DNA of 64,000 bases from an uncultured Bacteroidales bacterium (GTDB lineage: Bacteria > Bacteroidota > Bacteroidia > Bacteroidales > Barnesiellaceae): positions 22,007-86,006 of the forward strand of contig CASFYQ010000011.1 of NCBI GenBank assembly GCA_949298955.1, read 5' to 3'. This document shows, in pieces, positions 54,813 through 62,837 of this stretch. Position 1 is the stretch's first letter. Each line of letters begins with the position of its first letter. The notes beneath the pieces are model-generated. The model did no database searches, was not told where the DNA came from, and saw nothing but the letters and a program-made list of their open reading frames with translations. A program made the translations under genes and the position numbers.

Positions 54813-55685
54813 ATGAAAAAAAGTATTTTGTTCTTTGTGACACTTGCCGGTCTTACGGCAATGTCTTCTTGCGGAAACAAAGCCGCTGTAGAATTGGAAA
54901 ACGCCGCCGACAGTGCCAGCTATGCACTGGGTGTTTCGAATGGTGCCCGTCTGGGCGATGCCATGAAATCGGGCATGTATGAGCAACTCAAAGGTATCGA
55001 CTCCGACGATTTCATGAAAGGATTTGCTACGGCCTTGAAATCAGACTCTACGCAACGTTCTTATGAAATGGGTTTGAGCCAGGGTATTTACCTGAAAGAG
55101 ATGTTGAAAAACATCAAGCAAGGTACGGGTCTCGAAATCGATGTCCCCACTTTTGTTCAGGCTTACAAACAGGCTCTCGAAGGCGATACGGCTCTGTTGA
55201 TTTCCGATATGGAGGCCAACGGTGTGCTCGATGCTATTTTCAGAGCTGCTGCCGAGGCTAAGGAGAAAGAGGAGCTTGCTCGTTTGGCCGAGACTCCCGA
55301 AGCCAAAGAAAATCTTGCCAAGGGCGAAGCTTTCCTGGCCGAAAAAGCCAAGGAAGAGGGCGTGGTAAAGACCGAATCGGGTCTGCTCTACAAAGTCGTT
55401 AAGGCTGGTCGGGGCGAGAAAGTCCAAGCCAATCAACGTGCCAAAGTTTCGTATAAAGGTTCTTTGATCGACGGTACTCAATTCGACGCCAACGCCAGCG
55501 CAATCTTCTCGCCTGCCGGTGTAGTGAAAGGTTTTGGCGAAGGTTTGCAACTGATGCAGAAAGGCGGCAAATATATCCTCTATATCCCTGCCGAACTGGG
55601 CTACGGTGTACGTGGCGGCGGTGACAAAATCCCGACCAATTCGGTTCTCGTATTCGAGGTAGAAGTATTGGATATCATGAAATAA
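54813..55685 (+). CDS. FKBP-type peptidyl-prolyl isomerase, lipoprotein
   Basis: A 290-residue Mip/FkpA-like isomerase. The signal peptide ends at lipobox SSC (Cys20, in AMSSCGNK), so it is anchored to a membrane. The N-terminal helical domain (YALGVSNGARLGDAM) and a long, Ala/Glu/Lys-rich helix are followed by an FKBP domain (about residues 185-290, RAKVSYKGSLIDGTQFDA, LGYGVRGGG). It and its cytosolic neighbour cover both sides of the inner membrane. Confidence 0.94.
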   Translation: MKKSILFFVTLAGLTAMSSCGNKAAVELENAADSASYALGVSNGARLGDAMKSGMYEQLKGIDSDDFMKGFATALKSDSTQRSYEMGLSQGIYLKEMLKNIKQGTGLEIDVPTFVQAYKQALEGDTALLISDMEANGVLDAIFRAAAEAKEKEELARLAETPEAKENLAKGEAFLAEKAKEEGVVKTESGLLYKVVKAGRGEKVQANQRAKVSYKGSLIDGTQFDANASAIFSPAGVVKGFGEGLQLMQKGGKYILYIPAELGYGVRGGGDKIPTNSVLVFEVEVLDIMK

Positions 55686-56090
55686 GCCAACCGTCTGACC
55701 CCGGTCGGGGGCGGGCTGCGAGGCTTGCTCTTTCGCAAAGGGTTCCGGTGCAAAACGCAACAAGAGAAGGGCTCGGTTTTATACCGGGCCTTTCTTCGTT
55801 TATTGGCCCGAATATGTTTCGTATCCCGGACGGTTTAATTTGTCACCGAAGATGGCCTGGACTACCACGGTGGCACCGGAGCTTCGGTAGGAGTACTGAC
55901 GTTTTCTCCCTGTGGCGGTTGTCCACTTTTTTGTTCGAGGGGGGTGGAAAAGTGTTGTGCGAATCGAGGGGAATATTGTTCTTTCCGGCGAATAGAGTAT
56001 CTTTTTGCCAAAAAAATAGCGTTGAAAAGGTTGTATATTCAGAAAAAAAAGATATTTTTGTCGCAAAATGATTTATGTAAATAAGGTTTT
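55686..56090. other. Intergenic region: terminator and lrp promoter
   Basis: A 405-base gap. A hairpin with T-rich tail (55766-55800) ends the FKBP operon. From 55800 to about 56010 the DNA is GC-rich and holds nothing I recognise; open frames on both strands show no homology. The promoter for the Lrp gene is at the end: TTG (56031-56033), 19 bases, TATTTTTG (56053-56060). Confidence 0.6.
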
Positions 56091-56552
56091 ATGGAAAAGA
56101 TAGATAACTTAGATCGTCAGATTCTCGAGATTATAATGCGCAATGCTCGCATTCCGTCGAAAGACGTCGCCGCAGAGTGCGGGGTCTCGCGTGCGGCTAT
56201 CCATCAGCGCATTCAACGTATGATCGATATGCATGTGATTACCGGTTCGGGCTATCATGTAAATCCTAAATCGCTCGGTTTCAGGACTTGTACCTACATC
56301 GGGGTGAAGCTCGAGAAAGGCTCGATGTATCGTGATGTCGTTCCCGAGCTCGAAAAGATTCCCGAGGTCGTGGAATGCCATTTCACCACGGGGCCTTATA
56401 CCATGTTGTGCAAGCTTTATGCACGTGACAACGAGCACCTGATGGAGCTCCTGAATGACAAGATACAGCATATCGGCGGTGTAGTTTCGACCGAAACGCT
56501 CATCTCGCTCGAACAGAGCATGAACCGAGAAATCCCGGTGATGAAGAAATAA
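56091..56552 (+). CDS. Lrp/AsnC family transcription regulator
   Basis: A 153-residue regulator. The N-terminal winged helix-turn-helix (about residues 5-60, LDRQILEIIMRNARIPSKDVAAECGVSRAAIHQRI region) is followed by a RAM ligand-binding domain (about 70-140, with VECHFTTGPYTMLCKLYA). It senses an amino acid or similar small molecule; the ligand is not predictable. It is transcribed alone, with its own terminator after it and the MATE operon converging on it. Confidence 0.94.
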   Translation: MEKIDNLDRQILEIIMRNARIPSKDVAAECGVSRAAIHQRIQRMIDMHVITGSGYHVNPKSLGFRTCTYIGVKLEKGSMYRDVVPELEKIPEVVECHFTTGPYTMLCKLYARDNEHLMELLNDKIQHIGGVVSTETLISLEQSMNREIPVMKK

Positions 56553-56610
56553 ATACTTGCACCCGATTGGCAAGGAGCGTGAAGCTTTTTGCAAGGGAGC
56601 GGATACAATG

Positions 56611-56660
56611 ACGAGGATAGCCTTTTGCGTGCACGACGCGAGGTTATCCTCGTTTGTTTT
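56611..56660 (+). terminator. Terminator of the lrp gene
   Basis: CGAGGATA (56612-56619) and TATCCTCG (56645-56652) pair, with an inner GCGT/ACGC hairpin and a T-rich tail. Confidence 0.7.
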
Positions 56661-56723
56661 TGATTTATGCAGGGCAAAGAGCTGTTCGGGTTTGTCGATT
56701 GGATATGAAATCCCGCTCTCTTT

Positions 56724-58097
56724 TCAGCCGGGAGCGTTTGCCCGGATTTTCTTTTTCTGCTTTTGGTTGGTGTGCCAAAGCATCAGCAGAGTGATGAGTG
56801 TTGCTATCGTATCGGCCACCGGCATGGCGCCCCACACACCGTTCAAGCCGAACAAGCGAGGGAAGATGAGCAACAGGGGAATGAGGAAGATAACTTGCCG
56901 GGTGAGACTCAGGAAAATCGATTTCGAGGCCATACCCAGCGACTGGAACAGGTTGGTGGTGACTATTTGCAGCCCTACGATGGGGAATACCCCCATGGCG
57001 ATGCGCATGCCGTGTATGGCCACGTCGATAAGATGCTCGTCGGTGGTAAAGGCTCGTATGATGTAGTAGGGCAGGAAAGTCGAGCCTATCCACCCGATGG
57101 TGGTGCAGAAGGTGGCCACGGCACAGGTGATTTTGAAAGCCCGCTTCATGCGGTCGTAGTGTCCGGCCCCGTAGTTATATCCCACGACAGGCTGCATGCC
57201 TTGGCATAGCCCCACGATGAGCATCACCACCAGGGTGGCATAGCTGTTGAAGATGCCGAATGCACCTATCGCTTCGTCGCCGCCGTGACGGTAGAGCGAG
57301 GTGTTGATGATGGCGTTGATGACGCTGCTGGCGATATTGACCAGGAAGGGCGACAACCCGATGGAGACGATGTTGATGAGGATAGCCCATTCGAGTTTGA
57401 AATAGCGGCGATGAAACCGCACCCCGCTGCGGGGATTGCAGAAATGGGCCATCACGAAGACCATCGAGATGGCCATGGCGATGTCGGTGGCGATAGCCGC
57501 TCCCTTGATGCCCCATTTGAACCCGAAGATAAAGATGGGAGCGAGAATGAGGTTGGAGAAGGCTCCGATGAGCATCGTATACATCGCCTTGCCGGGATAG
57601 CCCGAGGCTCGCATCATGTTGTTGAAACTGTAACACAGGTTGGTGCAGAGCATGCCGGGCATGATGTAGAGCAGAAACTCGCGGGCGTAGGGTATGGTGC
57701 GGTCGCTGCCACCGAAACTGCGCAGGATGTCGTCCATGAAGATGACAAAAAAGGTGAGGTAGCAAAGGGCAAACGAGATGGAGAGAATGAGACTGTTGCC
57801 CAGAATCTTCTCGGCTTTTGTCTTGTCGTCCTGCCCCAATACAATCGAGATGCGTGCTGCCGCTCCCTGTCCTACCAGCATGCCGATGGCTCCCGAGATA
57901 GACATGATGGGGAAGGTCAGTGCCAGGCCCGATATGGCATCGGGACCCACGCCCTGCCCGATAAAGATGCGGTCGATGACATTGTAGAGCGACATGACCA
58001 TCGTTCCCACGATGGCCGGTACCGAGTACCGCCAAAGCAGTTTGCCCACGGGGAGCGAGGCCAGTTCGGTGCGAATGTTGTTCTTGTTGTCGTTCAT
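56724..58097 (-). CDS. MATE family efflux transporter
   Basis: A 457-residue, twelve-helix Na+/H+-coupled exporter. The N-terminal KLLWRYSVPAIVGTMVMSLYNVIDRIFIG region and two MatE halves are clear, ending in a short basic tail. The substrate is unknown; drugs or metabolites are possible. It is the last gene of the rpoN operon, 22 bases after ispG. Confidence 0.93.
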   Translation of the reverse strand: MNDNKNNIRTELASLPVGKLLWRYSVPAIVGTMVMSLYNVIDRIFIGQGVGPDAISGLALTFPIMSISGAIGMLVGQGAAARISIVLGQDDKTKAEKILGNSLILSISFALCYLTFFVIFMDDILRSFGGSDRTIPYAREFLLYIMPGMLCTNLCYSFNNMMRASGYPGKAMYTMLIGAFSNLILAPIFIFGFKWGIKGAAIATDIAMAISMVFVMAHFCNPRSGVRFHRRYFKLEWAILINIVSIGLSPFLVNIASSVINAIINTSLYRHGGDEAIGAFGIFNSYATLVVMLIVGLCQGMQPVVGYNYGAGHYDRMKRAFKITCAVATFCTTIGWIGSTFLPYYIIRAFTTDEHLIDVAIHGMRIAMGVFPIVGLQIVTTNLFQSLGMASKSIFLSLTRQVIFLIPLLLIFPRLFGLNGVWGAMPVADTIATLITLLMLWHTNQKQKKKIRANAPG

Positions 58098-58119
58098 GGT
58101 CGGGCAGAGGAGGTTGAGG

Positions 58120-59931
58120 TCAGGCCGGGTCGTGCCAGTCGCCGTTCGCTTTGATAAGTCCGACGAGTTTCTCGATAGCCTCTTCTTCGGGTATGTTCTT
58201 TTCGATGCAAACTTTGCCTTTGTAAAGGCTCACCCGGTTGCGTCCGGCTCCCACGTAGCCATAGTCGGCATCGGCCATTTCGCCGGGACCGTTCACGATA
58301 CAGCCCATGACACCGATTTTGAGTCCGGTAAGGTGCGAGGTAGCGGCTTTGACCCGGGCTATGGTCGTTTGTAAGTCAAACATGGTTCGGCCGCAACTGG
58401 GGCAAGAAATATATTCGGTCTTGCTGAATCGCTTGCGGGCGGCCTGCAAGATGGTGAACATATAGTCGGTGAGGCGTTGTGTGGCAATATCGCCGTCGTT
58501 GACCAGGAATATGCCGTCGATGAGATTGTCGAGCAGGAGTGGGCCGAAATCGGCCCCGGCTTTTACTTGCAAATCTTCGGGGTCGTTCTCCCGATAGCGG
58601 GACAGGTACACAACGGGACAGGTACAGCCGGCTGTTGTGAGCCGGGCCAGAGCTGCGCGCGTGTCGCCCACGGGGTTGACATGTTGCGATGAAAGGATAA
58701 GTACGATGCCCGTCTCTCCAGCCAGGCGGGAGAGCAGTGGTTCGGTGAGATCGGTGGTTTCGACTTGCAGGAACCGCAGGGGAGCTTGGCATGAAGCGAG
58801 GGCCTCCCCGTCGTTGGCTTTGAACAGCGGGTAGGTGTGGGCTTCGCCGCGGTAGTGCAGATAGTCGACAATCGAGCGTACCGTGCCGCCGGCCGTTTGG
58901 TTGCGGGTGTAGTAGAAATCGGCTTTTGTTCCCTCGCCGGGAGTTCCCTCGGCAATGACAATCGGCTGTTCGCCGGCACCGATGCCCTCTATCTGTTCTT
59001 TGGCGCGTGCGGCCAGACGTGCGGGAGTGAGTTCGGGAGCTACGACAGGAGCGTGTCCCGTCCGGGCTGTGATGTAGTCGACCAGTTTGCGGGCCACCGG
59101 CACCTCGGCTTCGGGAGCTTCGCTCAGCGAGACCCGTATCGTGTCGCCTATGCCGTCGGCCAGCAAGGTGCCTATGCCTACGGCCGATTTTATTCTACCG
59201 TCCTCTCCGTCGCCGGCCTCGGTTACCCCCAGATGCAACGGGTAGTGCATGCCCTCGGCTTCCATCGTCTCGATAAGTAGCCGTACGGTTTCGACCATGA
59301 CGACGGTGTTGGAGGCTTTGATCGAGATGGCTACATCGTCGAACCGCTCGTCGCGGCAGATGCGCAGGAACTCCATGCACGACTCGACCATGCCCGCGGG
59401 TGTGTCGCCGTAGCGGCTCATGATGCGGTCGGACAGGGAGCCGTGGTTTACCCCCAACCGTATGGCTGTGTGGTGTGCCTTGCAGATGTCGAGGAAAGCA
59501 ACGAAGCGCTCCCGCAGGCGTTGCAATTCGGCGGCATATTCCTCGTCGGTGTAGTCGATTTGCTTGAAGGTGCGAGCGCTGTCGACGAAATTCCCCGGAT
59601 TGATACGCACTTTCTCTACGGTACAGGCTGCGGCATCGGCCGCTTTGGGGTTGAAATGAATGTCGGCTACCAGCGGCGTGTGGTATCCCCGAGCGTGGAG
59701 TTCTTGCTCGATTTCGCCGAGGTTTTCGGCCTCGCGTACCCCTTGGGCGGTGAGCCTCACATAGTCGGCCCCGGCTTCGATAATGCGGATACACTGCTCT
59801 ACGCTACCCGGAGTATCGAGAGTAGAGGTGTTGGTCATCGACTGTATGCGTATGGGGTATGTGCCTCCGAGGGGGGTGTCGCCTATCTGTACGACGCTGC
59901 TTTTCCGGCGATGATAGTTGTAATAATCCAT
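58120..59931 (-). CDS. ispG: 4-hydroxy-3-methylbut-2-enyl diphosphate synthase, long form
   Basis: Penultimate enzyme of the non-mevalonate isoprenoid pathway, using a [4Fe-4S] cluster. It is 603 residues long against about 370 for the E. coli enzyme: an extra central domain (about residues 270-500) separates the TIM barrel (PIRIQSMTNTSTLDT, LVADIHFNPKAA) from the C-terminal cluster domain with CPSCGRTMFDLQ and GCIVNGPGE. This form is known from Bacteroidetes, Chlamydia and plants. ATG 59931 is chosen; a TTG two codons before it is unlikely to be used. It follows purE by 30 bases. Confidence 0.96.
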   Translation of the reverse strand: MDYYNYHRRKSSVVQIGDTPLGGTYPIRIQSMTNTSTLDTPGSVEQCIRIIEAGADYVRLTAQGVREAENLGEIEQELHARGYHTPLVADIHFNPKAADAAACTVEKVRINPGNFVDSARTFKQIDYTDEEYAAELQRLRERFVAFLDICKAHHTAIRLGVNHGSLSDRIMSRYGDTPAGMVESCMEFLRICRDERFDDVAISIKASNTVVMVETVRLLIETMEAEGMHYPLHLGVTEAGDGEDGRIKSAVGIGTLLADGIGDTIRVSLSEAPEAEVPVARKLVDYITARTGHAPVVAPELTPARLAARAKEQIEGIGAGEQPIVIAEGTPGEGTKADFYYTRNQTAGGTVRSIVDYLHYRGEAHTYPLFKANDGEALASCQAPLRFLQVETTDLTEPLLSRLAGETGIVLILSSQHVNPVGDTRAALARLTTAGCTCPVVYLSRYRENDPEDLQVKAGADFGPLLLDNLIDGIFLVNDGDIATQRLTDYMFTILQAARKRFSKTEYISCPSCGRTMFDLQTTIARVKAATSHLTGLKIGVMGCIVNGPGEMADADYGYVGAGRNRVSLYKGKVCIEKNIPEEEAIEKLVGLIKANGDWHDPA

Positions 59932-59961
59932 AATCAAGAGAACGGCGTGATTAGGGGCAGG

Positions 59962-60468
59962 TTAGTTGGTTTTGAATTTATATTTTACCTCGGCCAGTTC
60001 CTGGTTGGCGGCAACGATTTTCTGGGTCAGTCCGGCTTTGTATTTCTCTACTTTTCCGGCAATGGCGGTATCGCCGAGAGCCAGTATCTGGGTAGCGAGG
60101 ATAGCGGCGTTGAGCGAAGCGTTGATACCCACGGTCGCCACAGGGATTCCGGGAGGCATTTGCACGATGGCCAGCAGAGCGTCGAGACCCTCCATGCCCG
60201 ATTTGATAGGCACCCCGATAACGGGAAGGGTGGTCATCGAGGCGATGACTCCGGGCAGATGGGCGGCCATGCCGGCAGCGGCGATAATCACTTTTACGCC
60301 ACGTTCTTTGGCGCCTTTGGCAAACTCCTCGACCTGCGCCGGGGTGCGATGGGCCGAGAGGGCCAGCATCTCGAAGGGGATTTCGCACTCATCGAGCAGC
60401 TTGGCGGCTTTTTCCATGATGGGAAGGTCGGAGGTGCTCCCCATGATTATGCTTACAATCGGTTTCAT
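59962..60468 (-). CDS. purE: N5-carboxyaminoimidazole ribonucleotide mutase
   Basis: De novo purine enzyme that moves the carboxyl group of N5-CAIR. The 168 residues contain MGSTSDLPIM (phosphate site) and SAHRTPAQV with the catalytic His, plus PGIPVATVGINASLNAA. ATG 60468 (MKPIVSIIMG) was taken because it matches family N-termini; another ATG lies four codons upstream (60480) and cannot be excluded. It is co-transcribed with rpoN. Confidence 0.95.
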   Translation of the reverse strand: MKPIVSIIMGSTSDLPIMEKAAKLLDECEIPFEMLALSAHRTPAQVEEFAKGAKERGVKVIIAAAGMAAHLPGVIASMTTLPVIGVPIKSGMEGLDALLAIVQMPPGIPVATVGINASLNAAILATQILALGDTAIAGKVEKYKAGLTQKIVAANQELAEVKYKFKTN

Positions 60469-60492
60469 AACGGTATACATTATTATTATCGG

Positions 60493-61107
60493 TTATACAA
60501 AAATAAAAAACATCGATCCGCAGCAAACTATGCCCAAGGCAAATCCGGCTCCTACCTGCCCCAGTGTGTGGCGGTTGAGCAGGATGCGCGACGAGCCTAT
60601 GGCTCCGGCCAGCAGCAAGACGGCCAGTTGCAGCGGCAGAATATAGGGTTTGAGCATAAGTCCGAAGAAGCTCATCAGAAATACCAGCGTCACCATCGAC
60701 CCGGCGGCTACCATGTGGGCACTTATCTTCCAATATCGGTTGATGATGAGCGAAATGACGAGCGACACGATGGCCCCGGCTATGAACGAGAGTATCCAGT
60801 GGGGTATCCCGAAGCGGTAGAGATAGAGGTAGCAGGCAATGTAGCAGATAAAGTTGATGAGGTAGGGCACAGTGCGCTCGGTGCGTTCGTGCAGCCTGAA
60901 ATCGCTGATGGCTCCTGCCTTGTACAGGATATAGATGCCCAGTGCCGGCAGTATGCAGGTGGTGAGCAATACCCCTGTGACGACGATTCCCAACAAGTGG
61001 TTGCCGAAGACTCGCATATAGGAGGTATAGAGGGCGATGCCGATGCCGTAGGTAGGCATGAGCAGCGGGTGGAACAGGGTCGAGAGTAGGGTTGCCAGTT
61101 TGTTCAT
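60493..61107 (-). CDS. PAP2-like membrane protein
   Basis: A 204-residue membrane protein with six helices, related to type 2 phosphatidic acid phosphatases. The second signature is altered: KISAHMVAAGSM replaces the usual PSGH-type motif, and SRILLNRHTLGQVGAGFALG resembles motif 3 with its His. A phosphatase role for an undecaprenyl or other lipid phosphate is plausible but unproven, because the first motif (KxxxxxxRP) is not clear. It is 22 bases after rpoN. Confidence 0.8.
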   Translation of the reverse strand: MNKLATLLSTLFHPLLMPTYGIGIALYTSYMRVFGNHLLGIVVTGVLLTTCILPALGIYILYKAGAISDFRLHERTERTVPYLINFICYIACYLYLYRFGIPHWILSFIAGAIVSLVISLIINRYWKISAHMVAAGSMVTLVFLMSFFGLMLKPYILPLQLAVLLLAGAIGSSRILLNRHTLGQVGAGFALGIVCCGSMFFIFV

Positions 61108-61129
61108 CGGTTGTTGTGGTTTAGCAGGT

Positions 61130-62599
61130 TCAAATCTCTTTTCGCAACCGGGCCACGGGAATGGATAGCTGTTCCCGATACTTGGCGATGGTGCGCCGCG
61201 CGATGGGGTATCCTTTTTGTTGCAACATTTCGCACAGCTTGTCGTCGGAGAGCGGTTTGCGTTTGTCTTCGTGTTCGACCAGCTCTTGCAGCAGCCGTTT
61301 GATTTCGCGGGTCGAGACCTCTTCGCCGGCGTCGTTTTGCATCGACTCGGAGAAGAAATACTTTAACGGATAAATACCGAAATTGGTTTGCACATATTTG
61401 CTGTTGCTGGCTCGCGAGATGGTCGAGATGTCATAGCCGGTACGCTCGGCCACATCTTTCAGAATCATCGGTTTGAGGTTGCGCTCGTCGCCGGTGAGGA
61501 AAAACTCGCGTTGCAACTCGACGATGACGGTGATGGTTTTGAGCAGTGTTTCCTGCCGTTGCTTCACGGCATTGACAAACCATTGGGCGGCGTCGAGTTT
61601 CTGTTTCACGAAGAGGAGGGCGTCGCGTTTCTCTCGGGTTTGGTTCTGCTTGTTCGAGGTATAGTCTTCGAGCATATCCTGGTAGTCGCGGCTTACATGC
61701 AGCTCGGGTATGTTGCTGTTGTTGAGTCCGATGGTGAGTTCGCCGTCTTGCGCCTCGACGTAAAAGTCGGGTATGATGTGGTGTTCGGAGTTGCCCGAAT
61801 AGCTGTTGTTCCAGGCACTGCCCGGTTTGGGGTTGAGCAGGGTGATTTCGCGAATGGCCTGCTTCAACTCCTCCTCATCGACGTTGCACTGGCGCATGAT
61901 TTTGTCGTAGTGCTTTTTGGAAAACTCGTCGAACATCTGGTCGACAATCTTGTAGGCCAGCAGGTTGGCGGGAGTCCCCTCGTGGCGTTCGAGTTGCAGC
62001 AGCAGACACTCGCGCAGATTCGAGGCTCCTACGCCGGCCGGCTCGAACTCTTGGATCATTTGCAGAATCTCTTCGACCTGGCTCACCGGTACATCGAGTC
62101 CCACTTGAAAGATGAGGTCGTCGGTGATGGCCTGTATGGGGCGTTGCAGATAGCCGTTGTCGTCGATGTTGCCGATGATGTATTGGGCTATTTGGTACGA
62201 GGTTTCATCGAGCGGCTGTTCGCCCAGTTGGCTTTCGAGAAAATCGTGGAACGACGAGGCTGATACGAAGGGTATGTCGTCTCGCTTGTCGTCTTTCGAG
62301 AAATTGTCGGCTTCGAGCCGGTAATCGGGTATATCATCTTCGGTGCGGTAGTCGCCCAGCGAGAGCTCCTCGGCCGATTCGGTAGGGTTCCCGTCTTCAT
62401 CGGCGTTGGAATTGAAATCGTTCAGGCTGTCGGGACTTTCTTCTCGGCCCTCTTCGAGGGCTGGGTTGTCGACCAACTCCTGCTGCACCCGCTCTTCAAA
62501 TTCGATTTCGGTGAGTTCGAGGAGCCGAATGAGCTGTATCTGCTGGGGCGAGAGCTTCTGTTGTAACTTTTGCTGTAGCTGCTGTTTGAGTGCTGCCAT
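61130..62599 (-). CDS. rpoN: RNA polymerase sigma-54 factor
   Basis: Alternative sigma factor requiring AAA+ activators. The 489 residues hold the glutamine-rich region I (QQLQQKLQQKLSPQQIQLIRLLELT), the acidic region II, the core-binding region and the C-terminal DNA-binding part with the RpoN box at MLQQKGYPIARRTIAKYREQL. The start at ATG 62599 (MAALKQQL) fits the family; a longer frame reaching to 63181 covers the fimbrillin gene on the other strand and is not real. It leads the operon rpoN - PAP2 - purE - ispG - MATE. A TATCTTCG element lies at 62628-62621 (minus). Confidence 0.95.
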   Translation of the reverse strand: MAALKQQLQQKLQQKLSPQQIQLIRLLELTEIEFEERVQQELVDNPALEEGREESPDSLNDFNSNADEDGNPTESAEELSLGDYRTEDDIPDYRLEADNFSKDDKRDDIPFVSASSFHDFLESQLGEQPLDETSYQIAQYIIGNIDDNGYLQRPIQAITDDLIFQVGLDVPVSQVEEILQMIQEFEPAGVGASNLRECLLLQLERHEGTPANLLAYKIVDQMFDEFSKKHYDKIMRQCNVDEEELKQAIREITLLNPKPGSAWNNSYSGNSEHHIIPDFYVEAQDGELTIGLNNSNIPELHVSRDYQDMLEDYTSNKQNQTREKRDALLFVKQKLDAAQWFVNAVKQRQETLLKTITVIVELQREFFLTGDERNLKPMILKDVAERTGYDISTISRASNSKYVQTNFGIYPLKYFFSESMQNDAGEEVSTREIKRLLQELVEHEDKRKPLSDDKLCEMLQQKGYPIARRTIAKYREQLSIPVARLRKEI

Positions 62600-62815
62600 A
62601 GGCCGAGAATCATTTGCAAACGAAGATAACGAATTTTGCGCTAAATAAGTAAAAAAATGAGAATTTTTAACCCTGGGCTTTCTTCTTGTGTCTATGGTGC
62701 GGGCGATAAAACCAAGAGGCATAAAACCAAGAGGCGAAATTGGAAAGATAAAAGGCGTTGATTTTTTTGCATTTTCTGCGAAAATCTGTAAATTTGCAGT
62801 CCTTTGACCAATTAT
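62600..62815. promoter_or_regulatory. rpoN/fimbrillin intergenic region with a 15-bp tandem repeat and promoter
   Basis: A 15-base unit ATAAAACCAAGAGGC is present twice in perfect tandem (62706-62720 and 62721-62735). The fimbrillin-like gene has a textbook promoter: TTTG (62766-62769), exactly 19 bases, then TAAATTTG (62789-62796), 20 bases before the first ATG. Confidence 0.7.
62706..62735. repeat. 15-bp perfect tandem duplication upstream of the fimbrillin promoter
   Basis: Two identical adjacent copies of ATAAAACCAAGAGGC, 31 bases upstream of the promoter's TTTG element. Seen directly in the sequence. Confidence 0.95.
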
Positions 62816-62837
62816 ATGACAATGTTTATGTGTGGTA

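Noticed and set aside
55748..56071. 107-codon frame between the FKBP gene and lrp
   Set aside because: Starts inside the terminator of the FKBP operon and has no homology.
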